Positions 1-9,626 of a stretch of 64,000 nucleotides of DNA are shown here, in pieces. Position numbers and translations under genes: made by a program. Source of the DNA: Natronomonas aquatica. Lineage in GTDB: Archaea > Halobacteriota > Halobacteria > Halobacteriales > Haloarculaceae. The notes under the pieces are model-generated. The model was not told the origin of the DNA, ran no database searches, and worked only from the letters and a program-made list of their open reading frames with translations. Location of the stretch: the NCBI RefSeq assembly GCF_024449025.1, contig NZ_JAHLKM010000006.1, positions 62,001 through 126,000 of the forward strand, written 5' to 3'. Every line of letters begins with the position of its first letter. The first letter of the stretch is position 1.

Positions 1-971
1 CGCCACCACTCTTGTCCGTCCGGACGCCCGGATCGAAGACGGATTCGCGGATCTGATCCGGGATCCCACGGCCGTCGTCGGCGATCTCGACGACGACGCC
101 CTCCTCGGTCTCCGCCGCGGCGACGGCTATGGTGAGATCGTCGGGCGGATTGTGTGTCACGGCGTTGTCCAGGATGTTGTGAAACACCTCGTCGACGAAC
201 TGGTTCGATTCGACGTATAGCCCGTCATCGATTCGGGTCCGAGTCTCGATTTCGGGGGCGTTGCTCTGGATCACACTCATCTGCTCCCGGAGAACCGTGG
301 AGAGATCGACGGGTTCGAACTCTTCGTCGCCGGTTTCGGATTCTAACACGGCGTTGGCCGTCTCCAGGAGCCGTTCGATATCGGCCGACCGGTCCCGGAT
401 GCCGGCGACCGGATCGACCCGGGAGTCGACCGCGGCAGGATCGACCGCCTCGGTGTACTCCGAGATCGCCATCAGGTGGTTCTGGATGTCGTGATCGAGC
501 AGCCGCAACAGGAAGACGAGCGTCTCCTCGCGCTCGGCTTTCTCGGCGACCAGCCGCCGGTTCCGGACCGCCTGCCCACGGTTGAGCCCGACGAGGACGC
601 CGGCCGCCGCCCCGACCGAGCTCACGATGACGAACTCGTTTAAGAACTCGAGTGTGACGACGCCGGCACTGAGCTCCGAGGCCGATCCCCAGACTGCGAG
701 AAACCCCATCAGCGCCGCCCCGAACGCACACCGCTTTGCCGCGATCAGACACTCGTCGGTCGAGAGGTCACTCCGGTAGACGAGGATCCCGGACATGGTG
801 AGGATGTAGCCGAAGAGGACGTGGACGACGACCCCGAGAACGAGCCGATGGAGCGAGGTCGTTCGGGGCCGATACAGGACGAACCACAGCGCGAGCCCGG
901 CGGCCGCAAACGCTATCCCGAGCGTCCAGAGGAGTATCGCGACCTGCGATCGACGGCGGTTCTCAGACATC
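1..971 (-). CDS. Membrane sensor histidine kinase (C-terminus cut by window edge)
   Basis: Sensor kinase that autophosphorylates a histidine and passes the phosphate to an unidentified response regulator. ATG is at 969-971 and 323 residues are visible. There are four hydrophobic segments (about residues 8-33, 41-64, 80-98 and 105-128), then a short helix and an H-box DHDIQNHLM with His160. The N-box HNILDNA (264-270) and G1 box DDGRGIP (298-304) follow, and the ATP lid and end lie beyond base 1. No PAS or HAMP domain is visible, so the membrane domain is the likely sensor. The upstream neighbour is divergent, so the partner cannot be seen. Confidence 0.88.
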
Positions 972-1273
972 GATCGTGATCCCGGTCGGTCCCCCGAACG
1001 ATCTATGCCGAAATCGGCGGCGGCGGAGCGCATCCGGGTGGCCTGCGGCTCGGACCGTCGGGTAAGGGTACCCCGCCGGAGGCTGTCGGTCAGAGATAGC
1101 TCCCCGCATACATCGCAGTATCACACCGGAGGTCACCACTGTTCGGGTCGCTTCACGGACCGTTTCAGCGTTCGAAACGGACGGCTCGACGCCGGCCGTG
1201 CGTGCCGGCGGCACCGCGGCCGACATCGAGGGAGGGCGACAGTGTTTTATCCTCTCCCGATGTCGGTCGCAGT
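972..1273. other. Intergenic region with a perfect inverted repeat
   Basis: About 300 bases lie between the divergent histidine kinase and the small ribbon-helix-helix gene. I see no convincing gene here, since the open frames have poor haloarchaeal codon use and no recognisable product. It holds a perfect 7-base inverted repeat with a 7-base spacer at 1160-1180 (CCGTTTC/GAAACGG), and a TATA-like TTTTAT at 1245-1250 placed to drive the next gene. Confidence 0.6.
1160..1180. repeat. Inverted repeat CCGTTTC-N7-GAAACGG
   Basis: Arms 1160-1166 and 1174-1180 pair perfectly around a 7-base centre. The spacing suits a dimeric protein operator or a short hairpin. It lies 65 bases upstream of the TATA-like box of the small gene at 1274, outside the core promoter. 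Function is inferred only from symmetry. Confidence 0.35.
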
Positions 1274-1417
1274 ATGCCACCGTCCGACGAAGCCGTCGAG
1301 ATCGACATCGCGTTCGACGACGGCCTGCTCGCCCGGATCGATCGCCTGTGTCACACCCCGGGATACGACACCCGCTCGGACGTCGTCGCGGCGGCGATCG
1401 AGGCCAAAGGCGAGTAG
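1274..1417 (+). CDS. Small ribbon-helix-helix-like protein (47 aa)
   Basis: A 47-residue protein with a beta strand (IDIAFDDGLLARID) followed by two short helices ending in TRSDVVAAAIEAKGE. This resembles the CopG/MetJ ribbon-helix-helix fold, which usually binds DNA as a dimer. The ATG at 1274 was chosen because TTTTAT at 1245-1250 lies about 26 bases upstream, which fits a leaderless transcript; longer in-frame starts precede that box. The next gene, rqcH, begins 56 bases downstream on the same strand. No toxin gene adjoins it, so a toxin-antitoxin role is not supported. Its target is unknown. Confidence 0.65.
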   Translation: MPPSDEAVEIDIAFDDGLLARIDRLCHTPGYDTRSDVVAAAIEAKGE

Positions 1418-1473
1418 CCGGGGCGCGCCGGACGACCCGTCAGGCATTTCTTCGGGCCGAATCAGCTACGTGT

Positions 1474-3573
1474 ATGGACCGAAAGCGGGCGATGACGAGC
1501 GTCGATCTCGCCGCATTGGTCGGTGAGTTACGCGAGTACACCGGCGCAGTCGTCGACAAGGCGTACCTCTACGGCGACGGTTTCGTCCGTCTGAAGATGC
1601 GCGATTACGATCGGGGGCGGGTCGAACTCGTCCTCGAAGTCGACGACCCCAAACGCGCCCACGTCGCCGCCCCCGAACACGTCCCCGACGCCCCCGGACG
1701 GCCACCGAACTTCGCGATGATGCTCAGAAACCGGATCGCCGGCGCGAACTTCGAGGGCGTCGAACAGTACGGCTTCGATCGTATCCTCACGTTCCGGTTC
1801 GAACGCGAGGACGCGACGACGCTGGTCGTCGTCGAGCTCTTCGGGGACGGCAACGTTGCCGTCCTGAACGAAGACCGGGAGGTCATCGACTGTCTCGAGA
1901 CCGTCCGGCTGAGTTCCCGGACAGTCGCCCCCGGCTCGCAGTACGGCTACCCGGAGGAGCGGTTCAGCCCCCTCGGTTGTGACTACAAAACGTTCGCCGC
2001 GCGGATGAGCGAGTCGGACACCGACCTCGTCAGGACCCTCGCCACACAGCTCAACTTCGGCGGTCTCTACGCCGAGGAGCTGTGTACCCGGGCCGGCGTC
2101 GAGAAAACGATCGACATCGAAGAGGCGACCGACGACCACTACGAGGCGCTCTTCGGCGCGCTCGAACGCCTCAGAGAGCCGATTCTCGAGGGGCGGACCG
2201 ATCCACGGCTCTACGAGACCACGGAGGGTGAGGTCGTCGACGCGACGCCGCTTCCCTTGCGGGAACATGAGGCCGAGGGCTACGACGCGACCGGCTTCGA
2301 GAGCTTCAACGGCGCGATCGACGAGTACTTTTACCGACTGGAGAGCGAGGCCGAGGAATCGGTCGAGACGGGGAGCGATCGTCCGGATTTCGAATCCGAG
2401 ATCGAAAAGTACGAACGTATCATCGAACAGCAGGAGGACGCGATCGAAACGTATGAACAGCAAGCCGAGCGCGAACAGCAGAAAGCGGAGTCGCTGTACG
2501 GAAACTACGATCTCGTCGACGAGATCCTCTCGACCGTTCGGGAAGCCCGCGAGGAGGGACGTTCCTGGACGGAGATCGAGGACACGTTCGAGGCGGGTGC
2601 CGAACGCGGGATCGGGGCGGCCGAAGCGGTCGTCGGTATCGACGAGGCCGAGGGGACGGTCGCGATCGACCTCGGGGACGGGAAGATCGACCTCGATCCC
2701 TCGGTCGGCGTCGAGAAGAACGCCGACCGGCTCTACACCGAGGCAAAGCGCGTCCGGAGCAAAAAGGAGGGCGCACAGGCGGCGATCGAGGACACCCGCG
2801 AGGATCTCGAAGACGTCCGACGGCGTCGCGAGGAGTGGACAGCCGACGACGAAGAATCCGAGGAAGGGGCGGACCGAGAGCGGGATTACCTCTCGATGGC
2901 GTCGGTCCCCGTTCGCTACGACGAGAAGTGGTACGAGCGGTTCCGGTGGTTCCGGACGAGCGACGGCTTTCTGGTGATCGGCGGGCGAAACGCCGACCAA
3001 AACGAGGAACTGGTCACCAAGTACCTGGATCCTTCAGACCGGTTCTTTCATACCCAGGCCCACGGCGGGCCCGTGACGATCCTGAAGGGAACCGATCCCG
3101 GCGAGCCGGCCCGTGACGTCGATATTCCGGAGCCGAGCAAGCGGGAGGCCGCACGGTTCTCCGTCTCCTATTCGTCGGTCTGGAAGGACGGCCGTTTCGA
3201 GGGCGACGCCTACGAGGTCGGCCCGGATCAGGTGTCGAAAACGCCCGAGAGCGGCGAGTACATCGAGAAGGGGAGCTTCGTCATCCGCGGCGACCGCGAG
3301 TATTACCGGAACGTCGCCGTCGGCGTCGCCGTCGGCGTCAAATGCGAACCCGACACCCGCGTGATCGGCGGTCCGCCGACGGCGATCGAGCCGGTCGCCG
3401 AAACCGCGGTCCGGATCGAGCCCGGCCAGTACGCCCAAAACGACATCGCGAAGCGGCTCTATCGGACGCTCCGCGAGCGGTTCTCGGATACCAGCTTCGT
3501 CCGAAAGATCGCGAGCCCGGACCGGATCCAGGAGTTCTGTCCGCCCGGCGGAAGCCGAATCGTTGACGAGTGA
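1474..3573 (+). CDS. rqcH: NEMF/Rqc2-family ribosome quality control protein RqcH
   Basis: A 699-residue NFACT protein. Family members bind large ribosomal subunits carrying stalled peptidyl-tRNA and help add C-terminal tails. The NFACT-N domain (about 1-240) carries the PPNFAMMLRNRI motif and the Asp102-Arg103 pair, which matches the DR motif needed for tailing in characterised homologues. A charged coiled-coil region (about 300-450) leads to an NFACT-R domain (about 480-580) with KWYERFRWF and GGRNADQNEEL. The start at 1474 (MDRKRAMTSVDLAAL) matches haloarchaeal homologues; an open extension back to 1198 lacks family similarity. Pelota lies one gene downstream, placing two stalled-ribosome factors together. 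Confidence 0.92.
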   Translation: MDRKRAMTSVDLAALVGELREYTGAVVDKAYLYGDGFVRLKMRDYDRGRVELVLEVDDPKRAHVAAPEHVPDAPGRPPNFAMMLRNRIAGANFEGVEQYGFDRILTFRFEREDATTLVVVELFGDGNVAVLNEDREVIDCLETVRLSSRTVAPGSQYGYPEERFSPLGCDYKTFAARMSESDTDLVRTLATQLNFGGLYAEELCTRAGVEKTIDIEEATDDHYEALFGALERLREPILEGRTDPRLYETTEGEVVDATPLPLREHEAEGYDATGFESFNGAIDEYFYRLESEAEESVETGSDRPDFESEIEKYERIIEQQEDAIETYEQQAEREQQKAESLYGNYDLVDEILSTVREAREEGRSWTEIEDTFEAGAERGIGAAEAVVGIDEAEGTVAIDLGDGKIDLDPSVGVEKNADRLYTEAKRVRSKKEGAQAAIEDTREDLEDVRRRREEWTADDEESEEGADRERDYLSMASVPVRYDEKWYERFRWFRTSDGFLVIGGRNADQNEELVTKYLDPSDRFFHTQAHGGPVTILKGTDPGEPARDVDIPEPSKREAARFSVSYSSVWKDGRFEGDAYEVGPDQVSKTPESGEYIEKGSFVIRGDREYYRNVAVGVAVGVKCEPDTRVIGGPPTAIEPVAETAVRIEPGQYAQNDIAKRLYRTLRERFSDTSFVRKIASPDRIQEFCPPGGSRIVDE

Positions 3574-3656
3574 CGACTCTCCCGACGGCGGCATCGCGAC
3601 AGGTCGGTCCGGATCTGTCCACGGGTTATAAGCGCCCGCCGGTCGTCGGATGCGGT

Positions 3657-4796
3657 ATGTTCCGGCAGGCGCTGGGTTATCCCACCCGACCGCCCGAGGG
3701 CGGACGCTCCGTCCTCGCCGGCGGGCTCGCTCTCATCGCGATCACCGCCTGTTTCGGGGTCGCGACGCTCGATGCTCCGTACGCGTATCTGGCCGCCGTC
3801 GGCCTCCTTCCGTGGCTCCTCGTCCGGGGGTATTACGTCCGAACCATCCGAACGACGATCGGCCGGGATCGCCCCCTACCGCCCCGTTTCGGCGACCTAA
3901 AGCGGTTGCTCCTCGACGGCGTGACCGCGGTCCTGATCGCCGTCGTCTATCTGTTTCCCGGTGCCGTCGTCCTCGGACCGCTCGCTGTCGTCCGGGCGTT
4001 CGAGCCCGACGTGGTCACGTCGCTCACCGCGTCGGTTCCAGGTTCGGCGGTCACGGCGCTTTCGGCCCTCGTCGGACTGCTGGCGGTCGTCGCGCTCATG
4101 TCGGTCATCGGCGCGCTCTACGTCCTTCCCGTGGCGGTCGCGCGGTTCGCCCACTCCGGTGAGTGGCGGCGGGCCCTGGAACTCCGGACGGTCGTCGACG
4201 GCGCGCTGACGGAGGATTACGTCATCGCGTGGGGAGTTACCGTCGTCCTGCAGGCGCTTTTGTTGCCCGTCGCATACCTGCTTCGAGTCGTGCTCTTCGG
4301 GTTTTTCCTGCACTTTATCGTCGCCGTCGGCGTCCGGTACTGCTACGGACAGGGAGTCGGCGCGGCGCTCGAGTTGGACCCCGTCGGATCGGATCACGCC
4401 GACGCCCGCACGGGCGGCCCCGACGCCGACGTCGAACGTGATCCCGTACCGGCGTTCACGCGGGTCGATACCGCACGGTGGGGCGTCCGCCCCGGCGAGG
4501 ACGACGAACCGATGTCGAAGAGCCGTCGGTTCGGTGGGGAGGTCCGTTCTCGAGGCTCCGTCGTCCCTCCCGAACCGACGGACGAACCGGGAGGCCAGTC
4601 CGCCGAAGTGACTGTCGCGGATGCCGGCCCCGGGCGGGAGTCTAGGGGTGCAGGCGACCTGGGGGCCGACGGGACGGATGACCCAGACGGATCCGACGAC
4701 ATGGAGGACCCCGAGGGCTCCGAAAACGGCGAGAGATGGGATCTACCGTCCGCTGTCGAACGGGTTGTCGACGACGAGACGGGCCCGGACCGTTGA
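3657..4796 (+). CDS. DUF4013-like membrane protein
   Basis: A 379-residue membrane protein. The first 230 residues hold several hydrophobic segments with the pattern of haloarchaeal DUF4013 proteins ([23 protein letters not shown] region). The last 120 residues are a disordered acidic tail rich in Asp, Glu, Gly, Pro and Ser. The start is the ATG at 3657, since the upstream extension is not hydrophobic. It sits between rqcH and pelA on the same strand, with gaps of 83 and 65 bases. DUF4013 function is unknown; a link to ribosome rescue rests on position alone. Confidence 0.75.
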   Translation: MFRQALGYPTRPPEGGRSVLAGGLALIAITACFGVATLDAPYAYLAAVGLLPWLLVRGYYVRTIRTTIGRDRPLPPRFGDLKRLLLDGVTAVLIAVVYLFPGAVVLGPLAVVRAFEPDVVTSLTASVPGSAVTALSALVGLLAVVALMSVIGALYVLPVAVARFAHSGEWRRALELRTVVDGALTEDYVIAWGVTVVLQALLLPVAYLLRVVLFGFFLHFIVAVGVRYCYGQGVGAALELDPVGSDHADARTGGPDADVERDPVPAFTRVDTARWGVRPGEDDEPMSKSRRFGGEVRSRGSVVPPEPTDEPGGQSAEVTVADAGPGRESRGAGDLGADGTDDPDGSDDMEDPEGSENGERWDLPSAVERVVDDETGPDR

Positions 4797-4861
4797 GAGA
4801 CGCTTCGAGAACCTGTGTGTCGAATCCGAGAGCACTTACCCCTGCCGGGCGGACGGCCCGT

Positions 4862-5929
4862 ATGCGTATTGCCGACCGCGAGGACGCCGAGGGCCGTCGG
4901 GAACGGATCACCGTCGTCCCGGAGAGCCTCGATGACCTGTGGCATCTCACGTACATCCTCGAGCCCGGCGACGCGGTCTCCGGCGACACGACCCGCCGGA
5001 TCCAGCGCGACGACGACAAGATGCGGGACACTGGCGGGCAACGCGAGCCGATGTGGGTCGAGATCGATGTGAGCGACGTCGAGTTCGCGAAGTTCTCGAA
5101 CCGGCTTCGCGTCGGCGGCGAAATAACGGGTTGCTCGCGGGAGGACCAGATCGGCTTTCATCACACGTTCAACGTCGAAGACCACGACGAGGTGGCCATC
5201 GAGAAAGTCTGGCAGGTCGATCAGCTCGAACGTCTAGAGGAAGCCGTCGAGGCGGCCGAACAGCCCGACGTCGCGATCGTGACCGTCGAGGAGGGTGAAG
5301 CCCACGTCCACACCGTCGCCCAGTACGGCGTCGAGGAACGGGCGACGATCACGGGGACGACCGGCAAAGGCGAATACGCCCGAGGGCGCGAGGAGCTGTT
5401 CGACGAACTCGCCTCGATCGTCGGACGGCTCGACGTCGAGGCGATCGTCCTCGCCGGCCCCGGCTTCACGAAGCAGGACGCCCTCGATTACATCGAGGGC
5501 AACGCCCCGGAGGCGGCCGAAAAGATCCAGACCGTCGATACCGCAAGCGTCGGCGACCGCGGCGTCCACGAAGTACTCAAACGGGGTGCGGTCGATCGGA
5601 TCCAGACGGAGACACGTATCTCGAAGGAGGCCGAACTCATAGACGAACTGATGGAACGGATCGCCGAGGGTACGAAAGTCGCCTACGGAATCGAGGAGGT
5701 GGCCGAGGCCGCCGAGTACGGCGCGGTCGAACAGCTGTTGATACTTGACGAACGGCTCCGGGTCGAGCGGGCCGGTGAGGGGGATTGGGAACTCGACGTC
5801 AACGACGTCGTCGAGAACGTCGAACGGCAGGGTGGAGAGGTCACCGTCTTCTCACACGAGTTCGACCCCGGACAGCAGCTTTCGAATCTGGGCGGGATCG
5901 CCGCCTTGCTCCGGTATCGGCTGAACTGA
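4862..5929 (+). CDS. pelA: mRNA surveillance protein Pelota
   Basis: Archaeal Pelota (Dom34), 355 residues, the usual family length. It resembles release factor aRF1 but lacks the GGQ peptide-release motif. With the GTPase aEF1A it enters the A site of stalled ribosomes and, with ABCE1, splits them. An Sm-like N-terminal domain (about 1-130) is followed by two eRF1-like domains (about 130-260 and 265-355), including the segment [12 protein letters not shown] and the C-terminal GGIAALLRY. The ATG at 4862 gives the canonical start [18 protein letters not shown]. The next gene is convergent, so transcription probably ends here. Confidence 0.95.
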   Translation: MRIADREDAEGRRERITVVPESLDDLWHLTYILEPGDAVSGDTTRRIQRDDDKMRDTGGQREPMWVEIDVSDVEFAKFSNRLRVGGEITGCSREDQIGFHHTFNVEDHDEVAIEKVWQVDQLERLEEAVEAAEQPDVAIVTVEEGEAHVHTVAQYGVEERATITGTTGKGEYARGREELFDELASIVGRLDVEAIVLAGPGFTKQDALDYIEGNAPEAAEKIQTVDTASVGDRGVHEVLKRGAVDRIQTETRISKEAELIDELMERIAEGTKVAYGIEEVAEAAEYGAVEQLLILDERLRVERAGEGDWELDVNDVVENVERQGGEVTVFSHEFDPGQQLSNLGGIAALLRYRLN

Positions 5930-5950
5930 TCGGGAAGTCGAACCGGATCG

Positions 5951-6718
5951 TCACTCCCCGTCCCGCCGTCGGAGATCGACCGTCAGCCCGTCGCGGGCGA
6001 CCCGGACGTCCCCGTCGAACCGTTCCTCGACCGACTCGGTCATCTCGTCGTGGTGGCCGTCGGTATGGGGGTACAGATGCGTCAGATAGACGCGGCCGAT
6101 CTCGTGGCCTGAAAGAACCGCGCCGAGCTGGCTCGGCGTCGGGTGGTTGTCGACATCGATCCCGTCAGGGAACGAACAGTCGTGGGCGAGGACGGCCGAT
6201 CCGTCGGCGAGCTCGGCGACCGATTCGACCGCCTCGGTGTCCGCCGAGAATGTAAAGGCCGCGTCGGCGGTCTCGAAGCGGTAGGCCAGACAGTACATCG
6301 AGTGGACGGTCTCGACGGCCTCGATGTCGTAGCCCGCAAGCGAGAACGCTCCGGGACCGACCTCGCGAAACGAAAGCTGGAACCGCCCCTGCATGTAGTC
6401 GTGAACCGAAAGCAGCCCCTCGAGTAGTTCCCTCGTGCCCTCGGGACCGACGATCTCCAGTTCGGTCTCGCCGGCCAGCCACCGCGCCTTCAGAAGCGCC
6501 GCGAGATCCGAGACGTGATCGAGGTGATGGTGGGTCAAAAGGACGGTTCCGATCCCCTCGTAGCCGACGTCCGTCGCCGCGAGCCCGTGGAGGACACCGC
6601 TGCCGCAGTCGACCAGCAGTGGTTCGGCGTCGCCGTCGGGGTCCTCGAGCAAGAGACCGGTCTGGAACCGCTCGCCGGTCGGCATCGCCGCACCGGTTCC
6701 CAGAAACGTTACACGCAT
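5951..6718 (-). CDS. Metallo-beta-lactamase-fold hydrolase
   Basis: A 255-residue MBL-fold protein that begins with the RNase Z/arylsulfatase-like strand MRVTFLGTGAAMPTGERFQT. It carries the zinc-binding signature THHHLDH at residues 62-68, a later histidine in VHSMYCLAYRFE, the metal aspartate in FSADTEAVE, and C-terminal THLYPHTD. This is shorter than typical archaeal RNase Z (about 305 residues), and I see no clear tRNA-clamping arm, so a tRNA 3'-processing role is possible but unproven. It is divergent from the Lhr-type helicase, with 85 bases between the starts, and convergent with pelA. Confidence 0.85.
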   Translation of the reverse strand: MRVTFLGTGAAMPTGERFQTGLLLEDPDGDAEPLLVDCGSGVLHGLAATDVGYEGIGTVLLTHHHLDHVSDLAALLKARWLAGETELEIVGPEGTRELLEGLLSVHDYMQGRFQLSFREVGPGAFSLAGYDIEAVETVHSMYCLAYRFETADAAFTFSADTEAVESVAELADGSAVLAHDCSFPDGIDVDNHPTPSQLGAVLSGHEIGRVYLTHLYPHTDGHHDEMTESVEERFDGDVRVARDGLTVDLRRRDGE

Positions 6719-6803
6719 ACCGGCGTCTCGGCGCGAGGTGGCAAGTGTGCTGTGGTTGATCGAGGGGAACGCACTTGCCGATCGGACGCCTACGGGTGGA
6801 CAG

Positions 6804-9626
6804 ATGAGTGAGGCATCTTCGGCAGAAGCCTCCGTCCGAAAGCGGCTGGCCAAACACGGGTTCGAGTACGACACCGAAGCAGTCGACATCGACGACGCCG
6901 ACGCCTTCTCCCGGCTCGCTTTCGACGTCCAGGAGTGGTGGATCGAGCAGTTCGGTGAGTTCGTCCCCGAAAACGGCGGACTCTTCACCCCCCCACAGAA
7001 GGGGGCGATCCCGCGGATCGACGAGGGGGTCAACACGCTCGTCTGTGCGCCGACCGGCAGCGGCAAAACTCAAAGTAGCTTTCTGGCGATCATCGACGAC
7101 CTGTTCGAACGTGCCGAACAGAAGGACGAAGGGCTCGAAAACAGCGTCTACTGTCTGTACGTCTCGCCGCTGAAGTCACTGGCCAACGATATCCACCGGA
7201 ACCTCGCCCGGCCGCTTTCCGGGATCACCGATCGGCTGGCCGATCGCGGCGAGGATGTCGAGATCCGACACGCCATCAGACACGGCGACACGAGCGACAG
7301 CGACCGGCAGGCGATGCTCGAGGAGACGCCACACATCCTCAATACGACCCCCGAAACGCTCGCTATCCTGCTCAACAGCCCGAAGTTCAAACGGAAACTC
7401 GAGACCGTCGAGTACGTCATCGTCGACGAGATCCACTCGCTCGCCGAGAACAAACGCGGGACGCATCTGTCGGTTTCCCTCGAACGGCTCGAACGACTCT
7501 GTGAGACCTCGCCGACACGGATCGGCTGTTCGGCGACGGTCGAACCCCTAGAGACGATGGGGCAGTTCCTCGTCGGCGGGACGCCCGGTGGGAACGACGA
7601 TGACGGCGACGGCGAGGCCGGCTGGCAGTCCCACGAGTTCGACGTCGTCGACGCCCGCTTCGTCCGGGAGTTCGACTTGGAACTCGAATGTCCGACCGAC
7701 GATCTAATAAACACCCCACGGAAGGTCATCACCGACCGGTTCTACAACCGACTCGACGATCTCGTCTCCGAGCATACGAACACGCTGGTGTTTACGAACA
7801 CGCGGTCGGGGGCCGAACGCGTCCTCCATAACCTCCGCGAGCGCGGCGAGTACGACGAGTCCAACTCCGGCTGTCACCACGGCTCGCTCTCGAAGGACCG
7901 CAGGACAGAGATCGAGGAGGGGTTGAAGAACGGCGATCTCGACGTCGTGACGACGTCCACGTCCCTGGAGTTAGGGATCGATATGCCGTATATCGACCTC
8001 GTGGTACAGGTCGGCTCGCCCAAGAGCGTCGCCGCACTGCTCCAGCGCGTCGGACGGGCGGGTCACCGCCTCGACCGGACGGTCAAAGGGCGGATCGTCG
8101 CGCTGGATCGGGACGAACTCCTCGAGTGTGCGGTCATGTTAAAAAAGGCCGAGGAGGGCTTCGTCGACCGGGTGTTCGTCCCCGAGAACGCCGGGGACGT
8201 CGCCGTCCAGCAGGTCTACGGGATGGCCATAAACGGCCCACGCCCCGAAGCGGAGATCAGAGAGATCCTGAAAAGCGCCTATCCCTACCGGAACTACACC
8301 GACGAGGAGTACGAGTCGCTGTTTCAGTATCTGACCGCCGACTACGACGGGATGGAGGACAGAAACGTCTATGCAAAAGTCTGGCGTGACGAGAACGACC
8401 CGCCCGGCGGCGAACACCACTACGAGGATTTCGAGCCGGGGACGCCGCTCGTCGGCAAGCGTGGACGCCTGGCCCGCGTCATCTACATGACGAACATCGG
8501 GACGATCCCGGACTCGTTCAGCTGTGAGGTGTTTACCCGCTCGGGCGAGGAGTGGGTCGGCAGCCTCGACGAGGAGTATCTCGACACCCTCGAGGCCGGC
8601 GACGTGTTCGTCCTCGGTGGACAGCGCTACGAGTATCGCTACCGGCGTGGGTCGAAAGTCTACGTCGACCCGACGAGCGCCCGGCCGACCGTTCCATCGT
8701 GGTTTTCCGAGCGGCTCCCGCTGTCCTACGACCTCGGCCGGGAGATTCTCCGGTTCAAGCGGGAGCTTCTGGATCGGCTCGAATCGGACGGGCCACCCGC
8801 CGTCCGGCGGTGGCTCCGGGAGCTCCCGCTCGATGAGAACACCGTTCGTGGTCTGACTCGGACCTTCGATACCCAGCGGCGCTACGCCGGCACCGAGAGC
8901 GTCTCGACGGACCGGCGACTCGCGATCGAGGTCGAACTCGACCGCGAGGAGTACCGGCGGAACTACTACGTTCACGCCAACTACGGCCGGCAGTTCAACG
9001 ACGGGCTCTCCCGGCTTTTGGCCTACCGCTGTGCCCAGCGGGCGAACGCGAACGTCAAAATCGCGGTCGCGGATCAGGGATTTACGCTCTCGATGCCCCT
9101 GAACCGGAAGGTCGATATCGACTCGATTCTCCGGGGAATCGATCCGGCTGACGTCCGCGAGGATCTTCGCGCGGCGCTCTCGGGGACCGACCTGCTCAAG
9201 CGGTACTTCCGGATCAACGCGACCCGGTCGCTCATGATCCTCAAACGCTACAAGGGCCACGAGAAGTCGGCGAGCCAACAGCAGGTCTCCAGTGAGATGT
9301 TGCTGGGGTTCGCCGAGGAGAAACCGGGGTTCGCGGTGCTAGAGGAGACGTACCGGGAGATCTTGGAGGACAAACTCGACGTCGAAGCGGTCGAGACGTT
9401 CCTCGCGGACGTCGACGCGGGGAAAATCGACGTGGTCCGACACCGGATCGATTCGCCGACCCCGCTGGCGTTCGGGCTGGCGACGCTGATGGCCAGCGAC
9501 GTCGTACTCGCCGAGGACGAATCGGCCGTCCTCCAGGCGTTCCACGAGCGCGTGATGTCCGAGATCGGCGAGAGCGAAGATCCCGAAATCCCTGTCGATA
9601 CCGACGGCGGAACGGAAGATCCCTAG
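6804..9626 (+). CDS. lhr: Lhr-type DEAD/DEAH-box helicase
   Basis: A 940-residue superfamily 2 ATPase of the Lhr family, ATP-dependent 3'-5' helicases tied to DNA repair and nucleic-acid remodelling. Visible motifs are TPPQKGAIP (Q-like, 62-70), Walker A APTGSGKT (82-89), DEIH (208-211), SAT (243-245), and motif VI in LLQRVGRAGHRLDRTVKGRIVALDRDE. A winged-helix and Lhr-specific region follows, and the last 300 residues form the accessory domain. The start is the ATG at 6804 (MSEASSAEAS). Its stop overlaps by four bases the stop of the convergent membrane-protein gene. Confidence 0.9.
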   Translation: MSEASSAEASVRKRLAKHGFEYDTEAVDIDDADAFSRLAFDVQEWWIEQFGEFVPENGGLFTPPQKGAIPRIDEGVNTLVCAPTGSGKTQSSFLAIIDDLFERAEQKDEGLENSVYCLYVSPLKSLANDIHRNLARPLSGITDRLADRGEDVEIRHAIRHGDTSDSDRQAMLEETPHILNTTPETLAILLNSPKFKRKLETVEYVIVDEIHSLAENKRGTHLSVSLERLERLCETSPTRIGCSATVEPLETMGQFLVGGTPGGNDDDGDGEAGWQSHEFDVVDARFVREFDLELECPTDDLINTPRKVITDRFYNRLDDLVSEHTNTLVFTNTRSGAERVLHNLRERGEYDESNSGCHHGSLSKDRRTEIEEGLKNGDLDVVTTSTSLELGIDMPYIDLVVQVGSPKSVAALLQRVGRAGHRLDRTVKGRIVALDRDELLECAVMLKKAEEGFVDRVFVPENAGDVAVQQVYGMAINGPRPEAEIREILKSAYPYRNYTDEEYESLFQYLTADYDGMEDRNVYAKVWRDENDPPGGEHHYEDFEPGTPLVGKRGRLARVIYMTNIGTIPDSFSCEVFTRSGEEWVGSLDEEYLDTLEAGDVFVLGGQRYEYRYRRGSKVYVDPTSARPTVPSWFSERLPLSYDLGREILRFKRELLDRLESDGPPAVRRWLRELPLDENTVRGLTRTFDTQRRYAGTESVSTDRRLAIEVELDREEYRRNYYVHANYGRQFNDGLSRLLAYRCAQRANANVKIAVADQGFTLSMPLNRKVDIDSILRGIDPADVREDLRAALSGTDLLKRYFRINATRSLMILKRYKGHEKSASQQQVSSEMLLGFAEEKPGFAVLEETYREILEDKLDVEAVETFLADVDAGKIDVVRHRIDSPTPLAFGLATLMASDVVLAEDESAVLQAFHERVMSEIGESEDPEIPVDTDGGTEDP

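Noticed and set aside
1274-1417. Toxin-antitoxin module
   Set aside because: The ribbon-helix-helix-like protein has no toxin-sized partner next to it; rqcH is the adjacent gene.
1198-1473. In-frame extension of rqcH upstream of 1474
   Set aside because: It covers the small ribbon-helix-helix gene in another frame and lacks NFACT similarity.
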